A DNA stretch of 64,000 bases. It comes from Atopsyche davidsoni (lineage: Eukaryota; Arthropoda; Insecta; Trichoptera; Hydrobiosidae). The stretch covers positions 8,676,001 through 8,740,000 of the forward strand of contig JAILWY010000025.1 of NCBI GenBank assembly GCA_022113835.1, read 5' to 3'. A program made the translations under genes and the position numbers. Positions 10,231 through 23,283 of the stretch are shown in pieces. A model generated the notes under the pieces. It did not search any database, was not told the origin of the DNA, and saw nothing but the letters and a program-made list of their open reading frames with translations. Each line of letters begins with the position of its first letter. Positions within the stretch are counted from its first letter, which is position 1.

Positions 10231-12888
10231 TAAATGTTGTGGTATATTGTATGAACGTTATATTTTATTAAGCGAATAATATGCAAGCTGAGACTATCCA
10301 AAAGGGGAACTCAAAACCACACCAGCCCGTTGGAGTATGAGGCCGCGAGAGCAACATTGCAAGCCGTTTAGGTTACAGTTTTTTTTTCTATGTGTTTATG
10401 TTCAATACAATGTGTATTATAAAAATATTAAACATCAATTATAACCAAAACGCCCTCATACTGTGGGCATTTTTTAAAAGTTAATCTCAAAAACAACGCA
10501 AAAGAAGACGCTATTGTTGAGCTCACCGCTTGTTGTGTAGCGGTGTGTGTAGGTCGCTTTATCCTTACCACGTAGTCTAGATGAAATCTTCCAGTTTTTC
10601 AGGAACCCATGAGTTGTGTGTAAGTCACAAAAATGAATAAACGCATTAACCATTCCGCCTGATCCCGTAATCCGGGCGCCGTCCTTCTCTTTGATATGCA
10701 GAACCCGGATTTAGTATGGCAAATAAATCTACGGGCTCCCTATAAAACCTGGGCAAACAATAAAAATACCTTTAGTACATATTAATTTTACGACCCGCGG
10801 ACCGGGCAGGGACGCCACGTGCGGGCCGGGGTACTTTTCAGAGAGAATTAAAATCATTTCATTTTATATTCTATCCCATCATATTATAGCTTTTAGAAAG
10901 ATTAATATTCTGCACGCTTTTTGATCAAAGTCATTAAAATTTTATATGTTTTAGATATAAAATATTTCTTCTGCAGTGTCGGCGAGATCGAGAAGCGTAA
11001 CTTTATTGAATAATGATCGATATATACTTATATACTATTAGTTAGCTCAGTGACTTGTCAGTAATAAAAAAATCCGTTACTTTTAATAGTACAACACATA
11101 TATACTTTTTCTTATATTACTTTTAAATTAGCCAGTTCTTCTACAAACTTTAGACTTGCATTCAACGACACTAACCTAAAAAAATAAGCTATGGCAGTTA
11201 TGTTGATTTTGATATGTGATATGTTTTTCAGAGAGCTCAGAGAGTAAAAAAATCTGCCAGATGCTTCGGACGAATGTCAAAATTTCAGATTTTGAAAATT
11301 CTTATTGAATAAGAGGATAGACGGTGTATAACATATATTTATTATTAATCAACATTGATTAACAAATAAATCATTATTTATTTAATTTTCTGTGTATAAT
11401 AAGAAGTCTAATACTATTAAAATAAACTGCGGGGAAAACTGCATATATATCTCTTAATACATGTACATTTTAAAAATAAAACGGGATATTTAGAAGAAAG
11501 AATTGTGATTCTGTGACAAATCAAAAGTGACCTTAAAACTGTTGAAATAATCAAAAGTATAAAATTAATGAAGCTTTTTAGGGAAACAATGTTATTTGTT
11601 TTATCAATAATTCAATTCATCATGTGACTTAATAAATTAATAAAAACAATTTAGTATACTTCATAAATTTATGAACCGTTATTATAAATCTTTAATATTT
11701 TACGACTGCAAGTCCGTTTATATATTCAATATTATGAACATACTGTTGAACTCGTCTTTTTTAGATTAAAAAATTATTAGTTTTACATAAAATTTAGTGA
11801 TTCAATAAGCGTTTAAATAAATATTCCGTCCGTAAAACAAATTAACAAAAACAATTTAGCTCAAAACGTAATTTTACAATCTATAATAATTTACGACCGT
11901 AATACCAAGTCATTAAGATATTATTCCTGTGCCCGTTGGAGTTGCATTCGGCTGTAAAATTTCAATCTAATAAAGATATTAATGCACAACATGCCCGTGG
12001 TGCTTTTATTGTTGAACAGGGATTTTTTGCTAAAGGTATAAATTTTACACACTACCACCGGCACAACAATGTAAGGCTTTATTGCGGCTTTATGGGATTT
12101 CTTAAACGGCGAGGCAGATCGCCGCCATTTTATATCGGATAATCTAGATTACTGAAGTTTTCATGACAATTTTGTACATGCTTTTTAAATATTGTCTAGT
12201 GTCTTGTACTACATTGTGATGAAGGAGTCTTGTTAACTAAATTCACTTGTAAGTTAAATGTCACATTTGAGCTATAAAACATGTCTTTAATATCTTTTTA
12301 CAGAAGAGCAGCAGAAGTGTAACACAAAAAAAAAACTCATCGGGTGACATTGATATTTATATTCAAGGCTGTCCGATTTGCTTTATTTTACTCTATAATT
12401 AAATAACAAATATGAAAAACCAAATGGCTTGGAGATTACGATTTTTTTTGTTTAGGAGCGCTCTCGCATCTTTTTAAGACGAAAACGTGTTCAATCAAAA
12501 ATGTTCGTTGTCGGTCGGTAGTTCGTGTTTTTTTTTTATTCATACATTTTCTTACATTTAAAATATACTAGCCAATATAAGCCTATATCTGTTTTTAGAG
12601 TTCAAATGTTTGCTGGTGTTTTCCTATTGTTTGTTGGTGTTTTACTATGTAAAATATCTCATGTTGTGTCTAGTAAAAAAAATGTGTATGTTTTATTTAA
12701 TAAAAATTAGCAATCGTATGTATTGTAATGTATTTATTGAATCTAAGGATTGATTTCGGCATAATATCCAATAAAAAATCAAGCAATACTCGTTTAAATC
12801 TGTCGCAAAAATTGTGACGGAGTGAAAAAAAAACAATCCCCAGAATTTTGCAAGCACAACAAAATAAATATAATAATTAGCATGAAAC

Positions 12889-12919
<31 letters not shown>

Positions 12920-13400
12920 ACTTCCTGTCACATTATCCATTTAAAATCTAAGAATCCATATTATGACTTGGGGGCTCAAAAATAAATTAGTCCGGGTCCC
13001 TTTCAGTCGAGGCCCCCGAGCCCCGAGGGCGCACAATGCCTCGCTCGCCTCGTATCGGGTTTCTCGCGTTCTGTGCGGACCCCTATGCCAGCGCAGCCTC
13101 CGAGGCTTCTCCTGAATTGCGACGCGATCAATGTCATTTGGAGGTCTTGGCTGTATTGTGCCGTCCCGTAAAAAAAATAAAAAAAAACAAAAATAAAAGC
13201 CTGCCTTGCATTTCTGCTTTGATAATTCTAGCGATATTTATTTTGTGGTACTACAGAAGCAAATTTAAGGCTGTGGCGATTTTGAAGAAAATTTTTTTTT
13301 TTTATCAATCGTGAAAAGAACAGTGTTTACAAGTAAATCACAAGGCGTCGACATACATGGTTATAAATTAAAAAAAAAAAACACAAAAAATATATATATC
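10231..13400. other. Unassigned DNA, mostly AT-rich
   Basis: No gene was recognised. The stretch holds GC-rich patches at 10790-10845 and 13000-13160, a poly(A) run at about 12891-12917, and an open frame at 11936-12142 without known similarity. Confidence 0.4.
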
Positions 13401-13501
13401 TTGATAATGATTAAGTACATTTTTTCAACCCGATGATATCTTTCTAGAAGTTTCTTTAATCAATTTTCAATATTTGAAAAAATGTACTTAATCATTATCA
13501 A
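13401..13501. repeat. Hairpin element, copy 1 (28-bp perfect arms)
   Basis: Positions 13401-13428 are the exact reverse complement of 13474-13501, separated by a 45-base loop. The loop core at 13431-13461 is closely similar to the loop of the hairpin at 26725-26870, although the arms are different. Confidence 0.85.
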
Positions 13502-14579
13502 TCAATCAAACATGTATAGGCAAAATCGTACTTCCTGTAAGACGGTCTTCACAAAAATCGATAATATATTTAACAAGTGCGTGAATAGGCTTAATTAAAT
13601 AGACTTTAAAAATAATAATATCCAGATCGGATTTAAACGCTTCACTCAGTACTTTGTGTTAAAAGTCTAGTATTGCAAGTCACACAATATTTAATTGGCA
13701 TAATAAGTACGTTGTTTCATTTATAGGATATGATTGTTAAAAATTCTTGCCTAGTACTAGTGATTATACTCAAGCTATCCTACCCTGTCGGCAGCTTTGC
13801 TCCTCAAATTTACGAATAGTACTTCGAGTACTTTTTGCACATGATAAATTCTTTTGATTTTCTTGGTCTACTTTTTCTGAACAAACATAAATGTTTTATT
13901 TCTCAATTTCTATCACATCTGACTTAATTATTATATAGTAAGCATGTTTCTGTTGTTTATGATTAGAGTTATTTTGTATCAGAGCACATGTTTTACAAAA
14001 ACATGCTTTTGCAGACCAAAACTGAATAGTCAGTCAAATACATCTCTTGTACTTATTTCAGTGAAATTCAGTGACTTTAGCAGCAGATATGCACACCTGA
14101 GAGGCCAGGACAACCAGGGAACCCTCATCGGCTGCCGGTGATACTCGGGCATCTGCGAGATACGCGGACTTGTGCAAATACAACATTTAGATAACAGTAC
14201 TTACTCAAGTTGATAAAAATACTGCATTGATAATAATCGCTCTTACTCGGAATAATTTATCAGTTACCTGCACTGTTATCTACTTGATATCAATATATTA
14301 TCAATTGAAATAAAAGTAAGGAGAAACACACTAGAAAAAAAACGCAGCATTATATATAAGTCAAATGTGTATTCTTACAAGGGTCGCCGAAACTTGCGGA
14401 TAACCTTAAAAACACACAATTATCACGATTGGTTATATATAATTATAAAATTAATAAAATCCCTGAAAGCACGGAGACCGAATCGTCGGAGAAGTGAAAA
14501 CTGAAATCAGTTCAGCATCCAAGAAGCCGACGAATCTACGAACATATAATTTATATATGATTATATATCATAACATATA
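13502..14579. other. Unassigned AT-rich DNA
   Basis: No recognisable gene. A GC-richer patch at 14085-14165 has no known similarity. Confidence 0.4.
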
Positions 14580-15022
14580 CGAGGGCGGTCCGATAAGTAC
14601 TTAGCCTCACCGCCCGATGGTGCTAGCATCGCAAGAGAAATTTACTATCGTGTAGTACATTCTTGTAGACGGCTGCTGTCAAAATTTCAGCCGAATCCGA
14701 CTCGTAGTTTTGTTTTGACCGCGTGTGGAAGGGGACGTGTACGCGTATTTTAGAAAAATGAAAAAAGAGCAATATCGATCGGTGATTCGATTCTTGTTTT
14801 TGGAAGGGAAGTCGCAGAAATTTCAGCAGGTGGTCATCGCCGCCACGGAGGCCTACTTTGCAGACCTCGAGAAAACGTATTTTTCAGATGGGTTAAAGAA
14901 GTTGGAGCATCGCTGGGTCAAGTATATCGACCTAAAAGGAGACTATCTTGAGAAATAAATCGCCACTTTTCCAAAATGTTCGTTTTTCTTTTGAAGGCTA
15001 AGTATTTATCGAACCGCCCTCG
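14580..15022 (+). mobile_element. Internally deleted mariner element (443 bp)
   Basis: The left end CGAGGGCGGTCCGATAAGTA and the right end TTTATCGAACCGCCCTCG are inverted repeats. Between them is an in-frame fusion of the two ends of a mariner transposase: the N-terminal MKKEQYRSVIRFLFLEGKS (start of the first helix-turn-helix, ATG at 14758) runs straight into the C-terminal AATEAYFADLEKTYFSDGLK block. The catalytic middle is deleted. A TA lies just left of the element; the matching right flank is AATA, so the target duplication is imperfect. It could only move if supplied with transposase. Confidence 0.88.
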
Positions 15023-16204
15023 AATACAAAAAAAATTAAATTAAATATAGGCATAGTTGTTGGTAGCGGTTTCACATTATCAAGATCCATAAGTCCAAAC
15101 TGGAAAGTATTTCACATTTAAAACAAAAAAAATATTCGGCCGGACGATAAGTCAGCCCTGCTTTCATATCTTTGATGATGCTAATTGGAAGATGGGATTC
15201 TCTATGGATTCCAAACGTCAGATGAATGTAGGCCGCTGGAGCAAAAACAATCGAAGCGCAACGGATTCCTATGACGGACGGAGGCTTTCATTTAATTATT
15301 TATCTTTATGAAATTTATGATAATTACCGAGCTCATGATTTCATTGAAACTGATGCAAAAAACATATTTTAAATATTTTTAAAACATATTTTAGATGCCT
15401 TCGTTGTTTGATTAAAATTGACGCGCGAATTTTATTATTTCTTATATTTATTTAACTGAGCTAAATCTAAAAACTTAATTCTTGTTCAATGATGGGATTT
15501 TCACATAAGGCTTTCAGGTATGGAGAAGGATTCCACCCCACGATTCATACAAAACAATTTAGATTGTTTTAGTTTTATTAATATCTCGTATTGTACATTG
15601 GCACACTTTAAATGCAATTGAAGGAAACTATACCGACATCTTTTTAATAAAATATTTGAAAAATTCAGGCTGTTATTGTAAAGGTTGTAGCATTGATGTT
15701 ACAAATATTAGATATAATGTTTTTTAGTGTATTTTTTTGGTAGATTTGAATTGAACGATCTAGAGATTGTATGAGTGATATCTCATTTTTGGCATACTTG
15801 CGTCGGTAGCCGATTTGGCTGTTTTGTTGCTTGAAATTCAACGAAAAAATTGATTAATAAATTAGCCACAAAATATCTAAATAGCCATTAATATCTGCGC
15901 CACGCAACTTTGTAAACCTTTTCCCGACCTCGCGATTGCGGACTCGGCCCTCCCCGAGTCCGGAATTCAAGCTGTGCGCGACTCATCTCTCTAAAAACTG
16001 CCGGCCCGGAGAGGTATGGGAATTAAAAATAATTAAACTGATTTAGTGGGCAAAAAGTATCGGTTAGTTATGCCGAATACATATGCTAAGTCTTGTCGAT
16101 GAAGTTTTGCTATTTCGATGGTCAGGGATAATAAACCGTTTTTGTTTGGGAAAAGAATATAACACGAATTTTTTACTGCATAAAAATAAAAGACAGACAT
16201 GTTG
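15023..16204. other. Unassigned DNA
   Basis: AT-rich with a GC-rich patch at 15895-16015. No gene recognised. Confidence 0.4.
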
Positions 16205-16395
16205 AAAAAATAAGTAAGCATTTCTCGGTAATATTTTTGAGTAATGTTTGTTTTTATTTGTGACCGGTTTCGCCAACCTTTTACGTTGGCCTTTCAAACA
16301 GAGTGTCAAGTGTTTTACTCAAAAATATTAAAATGGAATTCCACCAAGTACTTTGTCAAAAATATTGAATTTCTTAACATTTCTTGGTTTTAAAA
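16205..16395. mobile_element. Penelope-like element, 5'-end fragment with inverted head
   Basis: 16258-16300 is the reverse complement of the pseudo-LTR end of the intact Penelope at 58765-61957, including GTGACCGGTTTCGCCAACC. It is followed directly in forward orientation (about 16318-16375) by the start of the Penelope body, AAAATGGAATTCCACCAAGT and on. An inverted pseudo-LTR piece joined to a forward body is a known arrangement in Penelope-like elements. The fragment stops where the AT-rich satellite begins. Confidence 0.8.
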
Positions 16396-19300
16396 AAAAT
16401 ATTAGTTAACTTACTTGCAATTTTTGAATTATATGAAATTGTTCAAATTTTTGGAATTTTAGCAATTTTTGAATTATATGAAAATCTTGAAATTATTGGA
16501 ATTTTTGAAATTTTTGAAATTTTTGAATTTTTTGATACTTTTGGAATTTAGAATTTTTTTTAAATTTTTGGAATTTTTGAAATATATGAAGTTTTTGAAA
16601 TATTTGAAATTGTTCAAATTTTTGGAATTTTTGCAATTTTTGAATTATATGAAATTGTTCAAATTTTTGGATTTTTAGCAATTTTTGAATTATATGAAAA
16701 TCTTGAAATTATTGGAATTTTTGAAATTTTTGAAATTTTTGAATTTTTTGATACTTTTGGAATTTAGAATTTTTTTTAAATTTTTGGAATTTTTGAAATA
16801 TATGAAGTTTTTGAAATATTTGAAATTGTTCAAATTTTTGGAATTTTTGCAATTTTTGAATTATATGAAATTGTTTTAATTATTGGAATTTTTAAAATTA
16901 TTGGAATTTTTCGAATTTTTTGATACTTTTGGAATTTAGAATTTTTTTTAAATTTTTGGAATTTTTGAAATATATGAAGTTTTTGAAATATTTGAAATTT
17001 TTCAAATTTTTGGAATTTTTGCAATTTTTGAATTATATGAAATTGTTCAAATTTTTGGAATTTTAGCAATTTTTGAATTATATAAAAATCTTGAAATTAT
17101 TGGAATTTTTGAAATTTTTGAAATTTTTGAATTTTTTGATACTTTTGGAATTTAGAATTTTTTTTAAATTTTTGGAATTTTTGAAATATATGAAGTTTTT
17201 GAAATATTTGAAATTGTTCAAATTTTTGGAATTTTTGCAATTTTTGAATTATATGAAATTGTTTAAATTATTGGAATTTTAGCAATTTTTGAATTATATG
17301 AAATTGTTTAAATTATTGGAATTTTAGCAATTTTTGAATTATATGAAATTCTTGAAATTATTGGAATTTTTGAAATTTTTGAAATTTTTGAATTTTTTGA
17401 TACTTTTGGAATTTAGAATTTTTTTTAAATTTTTGGAATTTTTGAAATATGAAGTTTTTGAAATATTTGAAATTTTTCAAATTTTTGGAATTTTAGCAAT
17501 TTTTGAATTATATGAAATTGTTCAAATTTTTGGAATTTTAGCAATTTTCGAATTATATGAAAATCTTGAAATTATTGGAATTTGAGCAATTTTTGAATTA
17601 TATGAAATTCTTGAAATTATTGGAATTTTTAAAATTATTGGAATTTTTAAAATTATTGGAATTTTTCGAATTTTTTGATACTTTTGGAATTTAGAATTTT
17701 TTTTAAATTTTTGGAATTTTTGAAATATATGAAGTTTTTGAAATATTTGAAATTGTTCAAATTTTTGGAATTTTTGCAATTTTTGAATTATATGAAATTG
17801 TTTTAATTATTGGAATTTTTAAAATTATTGGAATTTTTCGAATTTTTTGATACTTTTGGAATTTAGAATTTTTTTAAAATTTTTGGAATTTTTGAAATAT
17901 ATGAAGTTTTTGAAATATTTGAAATTGTTCAAATTTTTGGAATTTTTGCAATTTTTGAATTATATGAAATTGTTTTAATTATTGGAATTTTTAAAATTAT
18001 TGGAATTTTTCGAATTTTTTGATACTTTTGGAATTTAGAATTTTTTTAAAATTTTTGGAATTTTTGAAATATATGAAGTTTTTGAAATATTTGAAATTTT
18101 TCAAATTTTTGGAATTTTTGCAATTTTTGAATTATATGAAATTGTTCAAATTTTTGGAATTTTAGCAATTTTTGAATTATATAAAAATCTTGAAATTATT
18201 GGAATTTTTGAAATTTTTGAAATTTTTGAATTTTTTGATACTTTTGGAATTTAGAATTTTTTTTAAATTTTTGGAATTTTTGAAATATATGAAGTTTTTG
18301 AAATATTTGAAATTGTTCAAATTTTTGGAATTTTTGCAATTTTTGAATTATATGAAATTGTTTAAATTATTGGAATTTTAGCAATTTTTGAATTATATGA
18401 AATTGTTTAAATTATTGGAATTTTAGCAATTTTTGAATTATATGAAATTCTTGAAATTATTGGAATTTTTGAAATTTTTGAAATTTTTGAATTTTTTGAT
18501 ACTTTTGGAATTTAGAATTTTTTTTAAATTTTTGGAATTTTTGAAATATATGAAATTTTTGAAATATTTGAAATTGTTCAAATTTTTGGAATTTTTGCAA
18601 TTTTTGAATTATATGAAATTGTTTAAATTATTGGACTTTTTAAAATTATTGGAATTTTTCGAATTTTTTGATACTTTTGGAATTTAGAATTTTTTTTAAA
18701 TTTTTTGGATTTTTTGGAATTTTTGAAATATATGAAGTTTTTGAAATATTTGAAATTGTTCAAATTTTTGGAATTTTTGCAATTTTTGAATTATATGAAA
18801 TTGTTCAAATTTTTGGAATTTTTGCAATTTTTAAATTAAATGAAATTGTTCAAATTTTTGGAATTTTAGCAATTTTTGAATTATATGAAAATCTTGAAAT
18901 TATTGGAATTTTTGAAATTTTTGAATTATATGAAATTGTTTTAATTATTGGAATTTTTAAAATTATTGGAATTTTTCGAATTTTTTGATACTTTTGGAAT
19001 TTAGAATTTTTTTTAAATTTTTGGAATTTTTGAAATATATGAAGTTTTTGAAATATTTGAAATTTTTCAAATTTTTGGAATTTTTGCAATTTTTGAATTA
19101 TATGAAATTGTTCAAATTTTTGGAATTTTAGCAATTTTTGAATTATATGAAAATCTTGAAATTATTGGAATTTTTGAAATTTTTGAAATTTTTGAATTTT
19201 TTGATACTTTTGGAATTTAGAATTTTTTTAAAATTTTTGGAATTTTTGAAATATATGAAGTTTTTGAAATATTTGAAATTTTTCAAATTTTTGGAATTTT

Positions 19301-22300
19301 TGCAATTTTTGAATTATATGAAAATCTTGAAATTATTGGAATTTGAGCAATTTTTGAATTATATGAAATTGTTTAAATTATTGGAATTTTTGAAATTTTT
19401 GAAATTTTTGAATTTTTTGATACTTTTGGAATTTAGAATTTTTTTTAAATTTTTGGAATTTTTGAAATATATGAAGTTTTTGAAATATTTGAAATTGTTC
19501 AAATTTTTGGAATTTTTGCAATTTTTGAATTATATGAAATTGTTCAAATTTTTGGATTTTTAGCAATTTTTGAATTATATGAAAATCTTGAAATTATTGG
19601 AATTTTAGCAATTTTTGAATTATATGAAATTCTTGAAATTATTGGAATTTTTAAAATTATTGGAATTTTTAAAATTATTGGAATTTTTCGAATTTTTTGA
19701 TACTTTTGGAAAATAGAATTTTTTTTAAATTTTTTGGATTTTTTGGAATTTTTGAATTATATGAAGTTTTTGAAATATTTGAAATTTTTCAAATTTTTGG
19801 AATTTTTGCAATTTTTGAATTATATGAAATTGTTCAAATTTTTGGAATTTTAGCAATTTTTGAATTATATGAAAATCTTGAAATTATTGGAATTTTTGAA
19901 ATTTTTGAAATTTTTGAATTTTTTGATACTTTTGGAATTTAGAATTTTTTTTAAATTTTTGGAATTTTTGAAATATATGAAGTTTTTGAAATATTTGAAA
20001 TTGTTCAAATTTTTGGAATTTTTGCAATTTTTGAATTATATGAAATTGTTCAAATTTTTGGAATTTTAGCAATTTTTGAATTATATGAAAATCTTGAAAT
20101 TATTGGAATTTTTGAAATTTTTGAAATTTTTGAATTTTTTGATACTTTTGCAATTTAGAATTTTTTTTAAATTTTTGGAATTTTTGAAATATATGAAGTT
20201 TTTGAAATATTTGAAATTGTTTAAATTTTTGGAATTTTTGCAATTTTTGAATTATATGAAAATCTTGAAATTATTGGAATTTTAGCAATTTTTGAATTAT
20301 ATGAAATTCTTGAAATTATTGGAATTTTTAAAATTATTGGAATTTTTAAAATTATTGGAATTTTTCGAATTTTTTGATACTTTTGGAAAATAGAATTTTT
20401 TTTAAATTTTTTGGATTTTTTGGAATTTTTGAATTATATGAAGTTTTTGAAATATTTGAAATTTTTCAAATTTTTGGAATTTTTGCAATTTTTGAATTAT
20501 ATGAAATTGTTCAAATTTTTGGAATTTTAGCAATTTTTGAATTATATGAAAATCTTGAAATTATTGGAATTTTTGAAATTTTTGAAATTTTTGAATTTTT
20601 TGATACTTTTGGAATTTAGAATTTTTTTAAAATTTTTGGAATTTTTGAAATATATGAAGTTTTTGAAATATTTGAAATTGTTTAAATTTTTGGAATTTTT
20701 GCAATTTTTGAATTATATGAAAATCTTGAAATTATTGGAATTTTTGCAATTTTTGAATTATATGAAATTGTTTTAATTATTGGAATTTTTAAAATTATTG
20801 GAATTTTTCGAATTTTTTGATACTTTTGGAATTTAGAATTATTTTTTTAATTTTTTGGATTTTTTGGAATTTTTGAATTATATGAAATTGTTTAAATTAT
20901 TGGAATTTTTAAAATTATTGGAATTTTTCGAATTTTTTGATACTTTTGGAATTTAGAATTTTTTTTAAATTTTTGGAATTTTTGAAATATATGAAGTTTT
21001 TGAAATATTTGAAATTGTTCAAATTTTTGGAATTTTTGCAATTTTTGAATTATATGAAATTGTTCAAATTTTTGAATTTTTTGATACTTTTGGAATTTAG
21101 AATTTTTTTAAAATTTTTGGAATTTTTGAAATATATGAAGTTTTTGAAATATTTGAAATTGTTTAAATTTTTGGAATTTTTGCAATTTTTGAATTATATG
21201 AAAATCTTGAAATTATTGGAATTTGAGCAATTTTTGAATTATATGAAATTCTTGAAATTATTGGAATTTTTAAAATTATTGGAATTTTTAAAATTATTGG
21301 AATTTTTCGAATTTTTTGATACTTTTGGAATTTAGAATTTTTTTTAAATTTTTGGAATTTTTGAAATATATGAAGTTTTTGAAATATTTGAAATTGTTCA
21401 AATTTTTGGAATTTTTGCAATTTTTGAATTATATGAAATTGTTTTAATTATTGGAATTTTTAAAATTATTGGAATTTTTCGAATTTTTTGATACTTTTGG
21501 AATTTAGAATTTTTTTAAAATTTTTGGAATTTTTGAAATATATGAAGTTTTTGAAATATTTGAAATTTTTCAAATTTTTGGAATTTTTGCAATTTTTGAA
21601 TTATATGAAATTGTTCAAATTTTTGGAATTTTAGCAATTTTTGAATTATATGAAAATCTTGAAATTATTGGAATTTTTGAAATTTTTGAAATTTTTGAAT
21701 TTTTTGATACTTTTGGAATTTAGAATTTTTTTAAAATTTTTGGAATTTTTGAAATATATGAAGTTTTTGAAATTGTTTAAATTTTTGGAATTTTAGCAAT
21801 TTTTGAATTATATGAAAATCTTGAAATTATTGGAATTTTTGAAATTTTTGAAATTTTTGAATTTTTTGATACTTTTGCAATTTAGAATTTTTTTAAAATT
21901 TTTGGAATTTTTGAAATATATGAAGTTTTTGAAATATTTGAAATTGTTTAAATTTTTGGAATTTTTGCAATTTTTGAATTATATGAAAATCTTGAAATTA
22001 TTGGAATTTTAGCAATTTTTGAATTATATGAAATTCTTGAAATTATTGGAATTTTTAAAATTATTGGAATTTTTAAAATTATTGGAATTTTTCGAATTTT
22101 TTGATACTTTTGGAATATAGAATTTTTTTTAAATTTTTTGGATTTTTTGGAATTTTTGAATTATATGAAGTTTTTGAAATATTTGAAATTTTTCAAATTT
22201 TTGGAATTTTTGCAATTTTTGAATTATATGAAATTGTTCAAATTTTTGGAATTTTAGCAATTTTTGAATTATATGAAAATCTTGAAATTATTGGAATTTT

Positions 22301-23283
22301 TGAAATTTTTGAAATTTTTGAATTTTTTGATACTTTTGCAATTTAGAATTTTTTTAAAATTTTTGGAATTTTTGAAATATATGAAGTTTTTGAAATATTT
22401 GAAATTGTTTAAATTTTTGGAATTTTTGCAATTTTTGAATTATATGAAAATCTTGAAATTATTGGAATTTTAGCAATTTTTGAATTATATGAAATTCTTG
22501 AAATTATTGGAATTTTTAAAATTATTGGAATTTTTAAAATTATTGGAATTTTCCGAATTTTTTGATACTTTTGGAATATAGAATTTTTTTTAAATTTTTT
22601 GGATTTTTTGGAATTTTTGAATTATATGAAGTTTTTGAAATATTTGAAATTTTTCAAATTTTTGGAATTTTTGCAATTTTTGAATTATATGAAATTGTTC
22701 AAATTTTTGGAATTTTAGCAATTTTTGAATTATATGAAAATCTTGAAATTATTGGAATTTTTGAAATTTTTGAAATTTTTGAATTTTTTGATACTTTTGC
22801 AATTTAGAATTTTTTTAAAATTTTTGGAATTTTTGAAATATATGAAGTTTTTGAAATATTTGAAATTGTTTAAATTTTTGGAATTTTTGCAATTTTTGAA
22901 TTATATGAAAATCTTGAAATTATTGGAATTTTAGCAATTTTTGAATTATATGAAATTCTTGAAATTATTGGAATTTTTAAAATTATTGGAATTTTTAAAA
23001 TTATTGGAATTTTTCGAATTTTTTGATACTTTTGGAAAATAGAATTTTTTTTAAATTTTTTGGATTTTTTGGAATTTTTGAATTATATGAAGTTTTTGAA
23101 ATATTTGAAATTTTTCAAATTTTTGGAATTTTTGCAATTTTTGAATTATATGAAATTGTTCAAATTTTTGGAATTTTAGCAATTTTTGAATTATATGAAA
23201 ATCTTGAAATTATTGGAATTTTTGAAATTTTTGAAATTTTTGAATTTTTTGATACTTTTGGAATTTAGAATTTTTTTTAAATT
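16396..23283. repeat. AT-rich satellite array with higher-order repeats
   Basis: About 6.9 kb made of G/A/T-rich words such as TTTTTGAAA and TTTTTGGAA, with C almost absent from the plus strand. The landmark GATACTTTTG recurs about 32 times. Its spacing falls on 172, 216, 226, 235 and 261 bp, and steps of 44-45 bp correspond to gain or loss of one module of the form GCAATTTTTGAATTATATGA plus about 25 bp. Long open frames occur on both strands only because the words lack stops in some registers; the predicted Leu/Phe/Lys repeats are not believable proteins. The array begins in a Penelope fragment and ends inside a long LTR fragment. Confidence 0.95.
21868..23260. repeat. 461-bp higher-order repeat, three copies
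   Basis: At the right end of the array the landmark spacing settles to a strict alternation of 235 and 226 bp, making a 461-bp dimeric unit repeated three times. The same 235/226 pair occurs once more at 20141-20602. Neighbouring copies differ at very few positions, so this end was homogenised most recently. Confidence 0.9.

Noticed and set aside
16396..23283. Many 60-140 codon open frames rich in Leu, Phe, Lys and Ile on both strands
   Set aside because: They follow the period of the AT-rich satellite, overlap in opposite strands and have no start context or domain; they are products of low-complexity repeats without stops.
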